A DNA stretch of 64,000 bases. Origin: CBDDBU01 sp965226045 (GTDB taxonomy: Bacteria; Pseudomonadota; Alphaproteobacteria; VGEJ01). Below the pieces are notes generated by a model. It ran no database searches and was not told the DNA's origin. It worked only from the letters and a program-made list of their open reading frames with translations. Below, one piece after another: positions 1 through 8,124 of the stretch (the stretch's first letter is position 1; each line of letters opens with the position of its first letter). The stretch is from NCBI GenBank assembly GCA_965226045.1, contig CBDDBU010000003.1, forward strand, positions 1 through 64,000, in the 5' to 3' direction. The position numbers were made by a program, and so were the translations under genes.

Positions 1-83
1 GCCCTTACACGGTCCTCCCCGTGGAGACTTCGCACACCAGGATATTATGATAGAGTACGGCGTGTCGCGGGCTTGGGTCCTAG
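1..83. other. Native flank upstream of the ABC binding-protein gene
   Basis: This short stretch ends in CTAG (80-83), the target site of the first IS1182 copy. If the element is removed, it joins directly to position 2809 and so lies about 80 bp upstream of the binding-protein gene at 2888. It probably held that gene's promoter region. It contains a small GC palindrome (CACGGTCCTCCCCGTG, 8-23). I see no convincing gene or promoter boxes. Confidence 0.4.
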
Positions 84-154
84 CAGCCTGTCGGACTGAG
101 GTCCGCGAGAATGGGTGTGGACGGATCGCGATGTGGAGAGGTCATGGGATCGAG

Positions 155-355
155 CGCCTTTCGTGAGGACACGGAGTGCGGTCGCTTGGCCGCGCGTACC
201 GCAGGGTGAGTATACTCTTATGCCCTCTCGTGAGGGCACGGAGTACGTTCGCTTGCTCGCGCGTGCCGCAAGGCGAGCATACTCTTATTCCTTTTCGCGA
301 GGTACGGAGTCCGGCCGCCTGCTCAAGCGTATTGCAAGGTGAACATTCTCTTTAT
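155..355 (-). repeat. Three 67-bp degenerate tandem units in the IS1182 tail (copy 1)
   Basis: Read on the minus strand, units of 67 bp begin at 355, 288 and 221. Each starts with ATAAGAG-like bases and contains a CTTGCGG(C/T)(A/T)CGC-like core. The first unit overlaps the last codons of the transposase and its stop. The other two are diverged copies lying between the stop and the terminal inverted repeat. The same units occur in copies 2 and 3. Confidence 0.8.
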
Positions 356-1681
356 GTTCCAGGCCAGGGTCACCAGGTTCCATTCGCCCGTGACCTTGTC
401 CAGGCCGCGTAGCGAGAACTGGCGGAAGCCCATGGCCGATTTGATGATGCCGAACACCGGTTCCGGCGTTTGCTTGCGCAGGGCGTAGAGTTGCCGGCCC
501 TCGGGCGTCGCCAGTCGATGTGTCATCGCTTCCAGCGGCGTCGGGTTCTCCGGGGGCGGCGGCGCGCCGGCGAAGCGGTCCTTCCAGGAGAGATGATGGC
601 GTTCCCGGCCGGGCGTGATCAACGGCGCGATCTCGGCCTCGGCGCAGGCGTTCACGTTGGCCTCGCTGAAGTAGCCGCTGTCCGCCAGCAGGGTCTCGGG
701 CGCGCCCAGCGCCTCGGGAAGGCGGGCGAGCGCTTCCAGCGCCGGCTCGATTTGCCGCTTGTCGTTGGGGGCCTGGACCACGTCGTTGGTGACCACCAGC
801 AGGCTGTCGGCCGCCACCAGGGCTTGGGCGTTGTAGGCCTGTTCGAAGCCGCCGCCGGCCACCGGCATGATGCGCGAGTCCGCGTCGGTCAGATTGACCT
901 GGTCCTTCGGCCCGGGCCCGGCCACCGGCGGCTCGGGTGGACGGCCGCCCGGCTTGCGGCTCGTCTTCTCGGCCTTCTCCGCGCGCGCCTCGAGCTTCGC
1001 CTCGTACTCGGCCCGTTCCCGCTCAAGGCGTTTGCGCGCCCGCGCCTCGATCACCGCCTTAGCCTCGGCGATGCGGGCCAGACGATCCTCGCGCCGGGCC
1101 AGTTCCTCGGGCACCGACATCCCGTCGGGCACATCCGCCCCATCGGCCGCCTCCGCCAACGCCATCAACTCCGCCACCTCGGCCTTCAACCGGGCTTCGA
1201 GCTCGCAGGCGTGTTTCCACGACAGCGCGCTGTGCCGGCTCGCGTTGGCGTGCACCTTGGTGCCGTCCAGCGCCACCGTGCCGAGCTTCAGCACCCCGGC
1301 TTCCCGGGCCAGCAGCAGCACCTCGACGAACAGCCCTTCGATCCGGTCGAGAAAACGCCGCCGGAACGCGGCGATGGTATCGTGGTCGGGATGATCGTTG
1401 GCCGCGATGAAGCGGAAAGCGACAGAATCATAGGTCGCGCGCTCCAACTTGCGGCTCGAAAACACCCCCGTGGCGTAGCCGTAGACCAGAAGCCCCAGCA
1501 GCATGCTCGGGTGATAGGACGCCGAGCCCGAGCCGCGATAGGCCTTCACGAACGCCGAGAGGTCCAACTGCTCGATCACCTCGACCACGAAGCGCGCCAG
1601 ATGCCGCTCGGGAAGCCATTCCTCCACCGACGGCGGCAGCAGAAACCCCGTCTCCCGGTCGACCGGTCGGAAATTGCTCAT
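323..1681 (-). CDS. IS1182-type transposase, copy 1
   Basis: This DDE transposase (452 aa) catalyses movement of the IS1182-type element. The N-terminal part has the DUF772-like layout (FLLPPSVEEWLPERHLARFV, then SYHPSMLLGLLVYGYATG), and the C-terminal half has LDGTKVHANAS, a charged alpha-helical middle, LLADSGYFSE and a KTPEPVFG-like motif (KQTPEPVFGIIKSAMG). I chose the ATG at 1681 because GGAGG stands 5 bases before it; the frame is open 30 bases further up. Compared with copies 2 and 3 it has a few substitutions, including K for E and S for G in the charged middle, so it is the diverged member of the three. The coding frame is intact. The nested IS1595 just upstream probably silences it. 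Confidence 0.93.
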   Translation of the reverse strand: MSNFRPVDRETGFLLPPSVEEWLPERHLARFVVEVIEQLDLSAFVKAYRGSGSASYHPSMLLGLLVYGYATGVFSSRKLERATYDSVAFRFIAANDHPDHDTIAAFRRRFLDRIEGLFVEVLLLAREAGVLKLGTVALDGTKVHANASRHSALSWKHACELEARLKAEVAELMALAEAADGADVPDGMSVPEELARREDRLARIAEAKAVIEARARKRLERERAEYEAKLEARAEKAEKTSRKPGGRPPEPPVAGPGPKDQVNLTDADSRIMPVAGGGFEQAYNAQALVAADSLLVVTNDVVQAPNDKRQIEPALEALARLPEALGAPETLLADSGYFSEANVNACAEAEIAPLITPGRERHHLSWKDRFAGAPPPPENPTPLEAMTHRLATPEGRQLYALRKQTPEPVFGIIKSAMGFRQFSLRGLDKVTGEWNLVTLAWNIKRMFTLQYA

Positions 1682-1715
1682 GACGGCCTCCATCACGCGC
1701 GGGCAAATCAACTGA

Positions 1716-2750
1716 ATCGCTTATGCACGACGTTCCGGCGGCACGAGATGTTGCGTTGGGCGTGGTTGTAGGATAGTTGGTTCCTGGTTTGTTCGATTAC
1801 CAGGAGCCGCCCCATGGATCGCTTCCCCGACAGTCTGATCGCCTTCCAACGCATGTTCCCGCACGACGACGCCTGCGCGGCGTGGCTCGCCTCGGTGCGC
1901 TGGCCCGAGGGCTTCGAATGCCCGCGCTGCGGTCATGATCACGGCTGGGCGCTACGCGGCAAGGCCCACACGTTCGAGTGCGCGCGCTGCCATCGCCAGA
2001 CCTCGGTGACGGCGGGGACCATCCTGCACGGCAGCAAGCTCGCGCTCACCGTCTGGTTCTGGGCCGCCTACCTGATGGCGACGCATTCGAACGGGATCGC
2101 GGCGCTGCAGCTCCAGAACCAGCTCGGGATCGGTTCTTATCGCAGCGCCTGGCTGCTCGCCGCCAAGCTGCGCAAAGCCATGGTCGATCCCGAGCGCGAC
2201 CCGTTGTCGGGCCTCATCGAGGTCGACGAGACCGCGCTGGCGTTCCGCACCAAGAATGATCCCGTGGCCGGCGGCGCCGGGCGCAGCCACGACGGCAAGC
2301 TGCTCGTCGTCGGCGCCGTCGAGGTCGGCGACGGGCAACGCGCCGGGCCGCCTGCGCCTGGCCGAGATCGCGTCCTACGGCGCCGAAAGCCGCAACCGCT
2401 TCATCGGCCACAACATCGCCGCCGCCAGCACCGCCAAGACCGACGGCTGGGCCGGCTACGCCGCGGCCCCCGTCGAGACCCACGATCCCCACGTCATCGG
2501 TTCCATGGCCGCCCACCTCGTGCTGCCCTGGATCCATCAGGTGTTCTCCAATCTCAAGGGCTGGGCGCGCGGCGTCTATCACGGGCTGCGCGCCAAGCAC
2601 CTGCAAAGCTATCTCGACGAGTTCGTGTTCCGCTTCAACCGGCGCCGGACACGCCACGCCGCCTTCCGCTCGCTGTTCGGCATCGCCGTGTGCACCAAGC
2701 CCTTCACCTACAACATGTTGGTCCGGCCGGAAGCTGGTGCATAAGCGATT
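1716..2750 (+). mobile_element. IS1595-family insertion sequence nested in IS1182 copy 1
   Basis: The element is 1035 bp with terminal repeats ATCGCTTATGCAC at 1716 and its complement near 2750. The 8-bp direct repeat TCAACTGA flanks it at 1708-1715 and 2751-2758, as expected for IS1595 elements. Comparison with the uninterrupted leader of copies 2 and 3 confirms the boundaries, because the sequence there reads straight through TCAACTGA. Its transposase is frameshifted. Confidence 0.93.
1814..2744 (+). pseudogene. IS1595-family transposase, frameshifted
   Basis: The first part encodes an IS1595 zinc ribbon (CPRCG...CARC at about residues 37-59), the helical segment and the first catalytic acidic residue (LIEVDETAL). 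The ISXO2-like continuation (RLRLAEIASYG, TDGWAGY, VFSNLKGWARGVYHGLRAKH, FRFNRRR) is in the +1 frame from about 2335 to the stop at 2744. The break lies in GC-rich sequence around 2330-2345, after LLVVGAVEVGDG. Read conceptually across the shift, the domain order is complete. It is probably inactive, unless the shift is a sequencing error or programmed; I see no typical slippery heptamer. Confidence 0.78.
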
Positions 2751-2887
2751 TCAACTGATACCATCGAATCCTATTTCGACTCCCGGCTCAAGTCCGACAG
2801 GCTGCTAGGGTTGCGGGTCCGATCTTCAAGGCGCGAACGGCCGCGCAGGGACCGCCCGGCGTTCGCATTTCAGGGAGGTTAGTTGGT

Positions 2888-4495
2888 ATGGCCAATCAAA
2901 CACGCGGAGCAATCACGCGGCGGGGTGCACTCAAGGCTGGCGCCAAGGGTTTGGTGCTCACGTCCGCCATCGGCATCGCACCGAAATACCTGATCAGCCC
3001 GGCACGGGCGACCGGGTTGGCGGCTGGGATGACCGGCGGCCCGACCGGTTTCGAGGGCGCTGAGCGCTTCCAGTACAACGAGGGCATGTCGGAAGGCCGC
3101 GCGATCGAGGCCGCGAAGAAGCTAAAGGCCGAAGGCAAGGCGCCGGAGAAGATCGTCTTTCTTCTGACACAGGGCGCGGTCGGCCAGTTCCGCCAACCCT
3201 TTCCCGACGGTGCGCCCACCGTCGCCTCGGTATGGGAAAAGGAGACCGGAATTCCGATCGAGATCATCCCGGCGGGCGAGACCGAAATCATCCCAAAGGT
3301 GATGCAGGACATCACAACCGGTTCCGCCACTTACGATATCTACACCGGCCCCTGGAACGCCGTTGGCGACAAGGTGGATGCCAACGGCATTATCAACCTC
3401 GACGAGTTCGTCGAGAAGCACCGGCCGGATTGGGGCGACCCCGAGCGCGGCACCCCGACGCCCGAGATGGAGAAGTTGCTCTATACGTACAACGGCTCCT
3501 ACTACACCATATCGATCGACGGCGACTTCCAGACCTGGGTCTATCGCAAGGACCTGTTTGGGGACGCGGCCAACAAGGCGGCGTTCTCGGATAAATACGG
3601 TTGGGACCTCGGCCCGCCCCGGACCTGGCAGGAGACGGACCAAATCTCGGAGTTCTTCTCGGCCAAGGGCGTTCCGACCTGCAACCTGATCGGTCCGTTC
3701 TGGGGCTTGGCGATCTTCTACGCGCGGTTCGCGGGTCAGGCGAATCCCAACTACTACTTCTTCGACGAAGATGGGAACCCCAACCTTGATACCGACATCG
3801 GCATCAAGGTGCTTGAGGAGCACGTCAAGACCAAGGACTGGTCATCGCGCGATGCCTTGACCTGGACCTGGGCGGAAGCGTACGGGTCGATGGGCCAGGC
3901 CGAGGGCCTGATGATGTCGACCTACACCAACCTGCGGAAGTTCAATGACCGCCATGAGGCCGACGGCACGCCGGCGACCCCGGCGACCGGGAAGCTCGGT
4001 TCGTTCTTGCCGCCCGGCAACTTCTTTGGCGACGACCTGATCCGTCGCAGCTGCCTCTACTACAACATCAACGCCGAGATCTCCTCGCAAAGCGAGTACC
4101 CCGAAATCGCGTACTTGTTCATGCAGTGGGCGAGTTCGACGCGGACGTTCAGTTGGATGTCGGGCAATCCGGGCGGGTATTTCGATCCCTTCCAGAAGGC
4201 CAACTTCGCGGAACCTCTGGTACAGCAGACCTACCACGCCGACCACTGCGCGATCATCCAGGAGACGATCATGCGGTCCGCACCGACGATCAATTTCGCG
4301 GGTCAGGGCGCGTTCGACAACGCCCTCGACGAGCAGATCCAGGCGGTCATGGTCGGCGAGAAGACCCCCGCCGAGGCGATGAAGAAGGCGTCCAAGAAGT
4401 GGCGCAAGATCATCAAGAAGCGGGGCGAAACCCGCATGGTCGATGCCATCAACAAGAGCCGCGCGAATTGGCCGTCGGTTGTCGACAAGGCCTAG
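2888..4495 (+). CDS. Tat-type extracellular solute-binding protein of a carbohydrate-class ABC importer
   Basis: This 535-aa periplasmic binding protein would capture the substrate for the importer encoded at 6305-10297. The N-terminus has a twin-arginine-like signal (TRRGALKAG, RR at residues 11-12) followed by a hydrophobic run ending near ARATG, suggesting export folded by Tat. The rest looks like a long family-1 (sugar-type) binding protein. A strong ribosome-binding site, AGGGAGGT (2872-2879), sits 8 bases before the ATG. Its stop codon TAG is part of the CTAG target of IS1182 copy 2, which now separates it from its permeases. The substrate cannot be read from the sequence; sugars, polyols or glycerol-type compounds are possible. 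Confidence 0.85.
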   Translation: MANQTRGAITRRGALKAGAKGLVLTSAIGIAPKYLISPARATGLAAGMTGGPTGFEGAERFQYNEGMSEGRAIEAAKKLKAEGKAPEKIVFLLTQGAVGQFRQPFPDGAPTVASVWEKETGIPIEIIPAGETEIIPKVMQDITTGSATYDIYTGPWNAVGDKVDANGIINLDEFVEKHRPDWGDPERGTPTPEMEKLLYTYNGSYYTISIDGDFQTWVYRKDLFGDAANKAAFSDKYGWDLGPPRTWQETDQISEFFSAKGVPTCNLIGPFWGLAIFYARFAGQANPNYYFFDEDGNPNLDTDIGIKVLEEHVKTKDWSSRDALTWTWAEAYGSMGQAEGLMMSTYTNLRKFNDRHEADGTPATPATGKLGSFLPPGNFFGDDLIRRSCLYYNINAEISSQSEYPEIAYLFMQWASSTRTFSWMSGNPGGYFDPFQKANFAEPLVQQTYHADHCAIIQETIMRSAPTINFAGQGAFDNALDEQIQAVMVGEKTPAEAMKKASKKWRKIIKKRGETRMVDAINKSRANWPSVVDKA

Positions 4496-4575
4496 CAGCC
4501 TGTCGGACTTGAGCCGGGAGTCGAAATAGGATTCGATGGTATCAGTTGATTTGCCCGCGCGTGATGGAGGCCGTC

Positions 4576-5934
4576 ATGAGCAATTTCCGACCGGTCGACC
4601 GGGAGACGGGGTTTCTGCTGCCGCCGTCGGTGGAGGAATGGCTTCCCGAGCGGCATCTGGCGCGCTTCGTGGTCGAGGTGATCGAGCAGTTGGACCTCTC
4701 GGCGTTCGTGAAGGCCTATCGCGGCTCGGGCTCGGCGTCCTATCACCCGAGCATGCTGCTGGGGCTTCTGGTCTACGGCTACGCCACGGGGGTGTTTTCG
4801 AGCCGCAAGTTGGAGCGCGCGACCTATGATTCTGTCGCTTTCCGCTTCATCGCGGCCAACGATCATCCCGACCACGATACCATCGCCGCGTTCCGGCGGC
4901 GTTTTCTCGACCGGATCGAAGGGCTGTTCGTCGAGGTGCTGCTGCTGGCCCGGGAAGCCGGGGTGCTGAAGCTCGGCACGGTGGCGCTGGACGGCACCAA
5001 GGTGCACGCCAACGCGAGCCGGCACAGCGCGCTGTCGTGGAAACACGCCTGCGAGCTCGAAGCCCGGTTGAAGGCCGAGGTGGCGGAGTTGATGGCGTTG
5101 GCGGAGGCGGCCGATGGGGCGGATGTGCCCGACGGGATGTCGGTGCCCGAGGAACTGGCCCGGCGCGAGGATCGTCTGGCCCGCATCGCCGAGGCTAAGG
5201 CGGTGATCGAGGCGCGGGCGCGCGAACGCCTTGAGCGGGAACGGGCCGAGTACGAGGCGAAGCTCGAGGCGCGCGCGGAGAAGGCCGAGAAGACGGGCCG
5301 CAAGCCGGGCGGCCGTCCACCCGAGCCGCCGGTGGCCGGGCCCGGGCCGAAGGACCAGGTCAATCTGACCGACGCGGACTCGCGCATCATGCCGGTGGCC
5401 GGCGGCGGCTTCGAACAGGCCTACAACGCCCAAGCCCTGGTGGCGGCCGACAGCCTGCTGGTGGTCACCAACGACGTGGTCCAGGCCCCCAACGACAAGC
5501 GGCAAATCGAGCCGGCGCTGGAAGCGCTCGCCCGCCTTCCCGAGGCGCTGGGCGCGCCCGAGACCCTGCTGGCGGACAGCGGCTACTTCAGCGAGGCCAA
5601 CGTGAACGCCTGCGCCGAGGCCGAGATCGCGCCGTTGATCACGCCCGGCCGGGAACGCCATCATCTCTCCTGGAAGGACCGCTTCGCCGGCGCGCCGCCG
5701 CCCCCGGAGAACCCGACGCCGCTGGAAGCGATGACACATCGACTGGCGACGCCCGAGGGCCGGCAACTCTACGCCCTGCGCAAGCAAACGCCGGAACCGG
5801 TGTTCGGCATCATCAAATCGGCCATGGGCTTCCGCCAGTTCTCGCTACGCGGCCTGGACAAGGTCACGGGCGAATGGAACCTGGTGACCCTGGCCTGGAA
5901 CATAAAGAGAATGTTCACCTTGCAATACGCTTGA
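4576..5934 (+). CDS. IS1182-type transposase, copy 2
   Basis: This 452-aa DDE transposase is nearly identical to the proteins at 323-1681 and 12059-13429. The start was chosen at 4576 because GGAGG (4566-4570) precedes that ATG. Motifs in order: N-terminal DUF772-like region, LDGTKVHANAS, an alanine/glutamate-rich charged segment of about 100 residues, LLADSGYFSE and the C-terminal KQTPEPVFGIIK block. The C-terminus ends in KRMFTLQYA, which overlaps the first of three 67-bp tail repeats. All features needed for an active enzyme are present. Confidence 0.95.
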   Translation: MSNFRPVDRETGFLLPPSVEEWLPERHLARFVVEVIEQLDLSAFVKAYRGSGSASYHPSMLLGLLVYGYATGVFSSRKLERATYDSVAFRFIAANDHPDHDTIAAFRRRFLDRIEGLFVEVLLLAREAGVLKLGTVALDGTKVHANASRHSALSWKHACELEARLKAEVAELMALAEAADGADVPDGMSVPEELARREDRLARIAEAKAVIEARARERLERERAEYEAKLEARAEKAEKTGRKPGGRPPEPPVAGPGPKDQVNLTDADSRIMPVAGGGFEQAYNAQALVAADSLLVVTNDVVQAPNDKRQIEPALEALARLPEALGAPETLLADSGYFSEANVNACAEAEIAPLITPGRERHHLSWKDRFAGAPPPPENPTPLEAMTHRLATPEGRQLYALRKQTPEPVFGIIKSAMGFRQFSLRGLDKVTGEWNLVTLAWNIKRMFTLQYA

Positions 5935-6102
5935 GCAGGCGGCCGGACTCCGTACCTCGCGAAAAGGAATAAGAGTATGCTCGCCTTGCGGCACGCGCGA
6001 GCAAGCGAACGTACTTCGTGCCCTCACGAGAGGGCATAAGAGTATACTCACCCTGCGGTACGCGCGGCCAAGCGACCGCACTCCGTGTCCTCACGAAAGG
6101 CG
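5902..6102 (+). repeat. Three 67-bp degenerate tandem units in the IS1182 tail (copy 2)
   Basis: Units run 5902-5968, 5969-6035 and 6036-6102, in perfect 67-bp register. Unit 1 carries the last ten transposase codons and the stop. Units 2 and 3 start ATAAGAGTAT and keep the TTGCGGCACGCG / CTGCGGTACGCG core, then a C(G/A)CACT-type and CTCACGA-type segment. Because 67 is not a multiple of three, the frame shifts from one unit to the next. Confidence 0.85.
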
Positions 6103-6201
6103 CTCGATCCCATGACCTCTCCACATCGCGATCCGTCCACACCCATTCTCGCGGACCTCAGTCCGACAGGCTGCTAGCCGGCTGAATTAGCCGGGACGAG
6201 C

Positions 6202-6236
6202 AGGTGCGGGCGACTTCGGCGTCGCCCGCACCTTTT
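6202..6236 (+). terminator. Strong intrinsic terminator or attenuator between binding protein and permease
   Basis: A 13-bp perfect stem, AGGTGCGGGCGAC (6202-6214) paired with 6221-6233, encloses a TTCGGC loop and is followed by TTTTCCTT. A smaller hairpin (CCGGCT-GAATT-AGCCGG, 6178-6194) lies just before it. In the sequence without IS copy 2, this terminator would stand about 25 bases after the binding-protein stop. Such an intercistronic stem commonly keeps binding-protein transcripts above permease transcripts. Confidence 0.85.
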
Positions 6237-6304
6237 CCTTGCCGCCAGCCTTTGGCTCCTTACGGCAGGTTTGGGGCGGGGCATCTGTTGGGAGCGGGAT
6301 CGCG

Positions 6305-7171
6305 ATGACGGCAACCAACCGTCTTTGGTTCGAAGCGATGCGCTACACGCTGATCGTTGCGGCGCTGATGATCTTTCTGATCCCGATCGTGTGGATGGCG
6401 ACGCTGGCATTCAAGCCGGTCGCCGAGTGGACGACGGCGATCTCGGAGATCACTTGGCTCCCCAAGAACCCGACGCTCGGCAACTTCGAGTTTATCTTCA
6501 CCGGCCAAACCGACGAAGTCGTCATCCACCTACAAAACACGGCGACGCGGCCAATTTTCGCGAGCCTGGTGGTCGCCTCGCTGGGCACGCTACTGGCCGT
6601 GGTGGTCGGGACGCTCGGCGCCTACGGCGTCTCGCGTTTCGGGGTCGGCAAGAATCTACCGCTCTCGGTTCTGCAACTGAGGTTGTTTCCGCCCATGGCG
6701 GTGATGATCCCGGTGATGATGATGTGGTCGTATCTGGCGCTGGTGGACACTTTCTGGGGCCTATCGCTGATCTATGGCATCATCACCTTGCCGTTCTCGT
6801 TTTGGCTGATGAAGACCTTCTTCGATGAGGTGCCGCGCGAGATTGAGGAGGCGGCGCTGGTCGAAGGCTGTAGCCAGTGGCGCGTGTTTTATCGCGTCAC
6901 GATACCAATGGTGAAGGCGCCGCTGGCGACAACGGTGTTGTTCGTGTTCATCCTCAATTGGAGCGACTACATCATCGCGCTGCTGCTCACGCGCAAGGAC
7001 TGGGTGACCATCCCCGTCTACATGAACTCCCTCAACACGGCGATGACCGGTGAGATGTATGGCGCCAAGGCGGCGATGGGGCTGATCGCGGCGATTCCGC
7101 CGGTGGTTTTGGGGATCATCATCCAAAAACACCTGGTGCGCGGCCTGACGTTCGGGGCGCTGAAGCAATGA
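6305..7171 (+). CDS. ABC importer inner-membrane permease, MalG-like
   Basis: This 288-aa membrane protein is one of the two channel subunits of the importer. It has the C-terminal binding-protein-dependent transport domain with the EAA loop reading EEAALVEGCSQWRVFYRVTIP, which docks on the ATPase. Six hydrophobic segments are visible, the first at about residues 14-36. The ATG at 6305 is preceded by a GGGAGCGGG-like site (6289-6297); the frame is open further up but only with a TTG start. Its stop overlaps the next gene's ATG (ATGA at 7168-7171), so translation is probably coupled. IS copy 2 and the terminator at 6202 separate it from the binding-protein gene. Confidence 0.88.
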   Translation: MTATNRLWFEAMRYTLIVAALMIFLIPIVWMATLAFKPVAEWTTAISEITWLPKNPTLGNFEFIFTGQTDEVVIHLQNTATRPIFASLVVASLGTLLAVVVGTLGAYGVSRFGVGKNLPLSVLQLRLFPPMAVMIPVMMMWSYLALVDTFWGLSLIYGIITLPFSFWLMKTFFDEVPREIEEAALVEGCSQWRVFYRVTIPMVKAPLATTVLFVFILNWSDYIIALLLTRKDWVTIPVYMNSLNTAMTGEMYGAKAAMGLIAAIPPVVLGIIIQKHLVRGLTFGALKQ

Positions 7172-8124
7172 CCACGTCAACCACGACCATCGCGGGCGCC
7201 CCTGAGCTGTCTCTGGCGCAGCAGGGGGTCCGGCTCGGCCGCTGGATGACGCTGCCGACGCAGCTATTGCTGGTCTTCATCTTCGCCTTCCCCGGCGCGA
7301 TGATCATCTACGTCAGCATGAGCTGGTGGGGACCGCTCGACGGCGTCCCGTGGTACTACGCCTATGAGTCGCTAAATTGGTTCGACAACTACGTCGAGCT
7401 GTTAGAGGACGAGCGCCTGTGGGGTTCGATCTGGCGAACCTTCATCATCATGATCGTCGTGGTGCCGGTGGAATTCTTCCTCGGGCTGGGGCTCGCGATT
7501 CTTTTCGTCGACAACTTCGCGCTCAAGCGGGTGTTCTATTCCATCCTCTTGATGCCGATGATGGTCGTGCCCGCCGTCGCCGGCTACATGTTCTACATCC
7601 TGTTTCAGAGCAACGGCCCGATCAATCAGCTGCTCAGCCTTATCACCGGATATGAGATCGACCTCGTCTGGCTGAGCGATCCTGACAATGCCTTTATCGC
7701 CATCATGGTCGCCGATATCTGGCAGTGGACGCCGTTGATGTTCCTGATTCTGCTCTCCGGCCTGCTCGGCGTGCCCGAAGATCAGCTCAAGGCGGCGACG
7801 CTGCTGGGCGCGAACTGGGCCCAGAAGTTCTGGCGCATCGCCTTGCCGAAGATGCGCATCGTCATGGTCATCGCGCTGGTGATCCGCGCGGTCGAGGCCT
7901 TCAAGCTGTTCGATGTCATGTATGTGATGACCAAGGGCGGGCCCGGAGTCGCGACCGAGACCATCTCTGTGTACATCTATAAGGTTACATTCTTGGAACT
8001 CGAATGGTCGTACGTGTCGGCGATCGGGTTCGCGGTGCTGATGTTCCTCACGGCTCTGGGTGCGATCGGCATCGCCATCTTGGCCAACGCGCAAAAGAAG
8101 AGGCTCGCTGATGTCGTCGATTGA
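7168..8124 (+). CDS. ABC importer inner-membrane permease, MalF-like
   Basis: This 318-aa polytopic permease is the partner of the protein at 6305-7171. A hydrophilic N-terminus of about 30 residues precedes the first membrane helix (LLLVFIFAFPGAMIIYVSM), and five more follow. The EAA-type loop reads QLKAATLLGANWAQKFWRIALP. It overlaps the upstream permease by 4 bp and the downstream ATPase gene by 14 bp, consistent with one operon mRNA. Together the two permeases form the heterodimeric channel through which the solute delivered by the binding protein passes. Confidence 0.88.
   Translation: MTTSTTTIAGAPELSLAQQGVRLGRWMTLPTQLLLVFIFAFPGAMIIYVSMSWWGPLDGVPWYYAYESLNWFDNYVELLEDERLWGSIWRTFIIMIVVVPVEFFLGLGLAILFVDNFALKRVFYSILLMPMMVVPAVAGYMFYILFQSNGPINQLLSLITGYEIDLVWLSDPDNAFIAIMVADIWQWTPLMFLILLSGLLGVPEDQLKAATLLGANWAQKFWRIALPKMRIVMVIALVIRAVEAFKLFDVMYVMTKGGPGVATETISVYIYKVTFLELEWSYVSAIGFAVLMFLTALGAIGIAILANAQKKRLADVVD

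Larger units (their letters stand above)
84..2804 (-). mobile_element. IS1182-type element, copy 1, with nested IS1595 element
   Basis: The ends are inverted repeats (CAGCCTGTCGGACT at 84 and its complement ending at 2804), and CTAG flanks both sides (80-83, 2805-2808). Without the nested insertion and its 8-bp duplication (1043 bp together) the element is 1678 bp, exactly the length of copy 2. The transposase reads on the minus strand. The nested IS1595 element sits 34 bp upstream of the transposase ATG, inside the leader, and so probably cuts the gene off from its own promoter. It stands upstream of the ABC binding-protein gene and separates it from positions 1-79. Confidence 0.93.
4496..6173 (+). 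mobile_element. IS1182-type element, copy 2 (intact, 1678 bp)
   Basis: Terminal inverted repeats CAGCCTGTCGGACT and its complement end at 4496 and 6173; CTAG flanks both ends (4492-4495 and 6174-6177). The insertion falls exactly at the stop codon of the binding-protein gene and keeps it. The element is the reference copy: no internal insertions, intact transposase. It is in the opposite orientation to copies 1 and 3. Confidence 0.95.

Noticed and set aside
470..1771. Long antisense open frame (433 aa) opposite the IS1182 transposase, also at 4492-5787 and 12218-13513
   Set aside because: It is an exact mirror of the transposase codons in a GC-rich sequence and has no ribosome-binding site or family features; the same shadow recurs in every copy.
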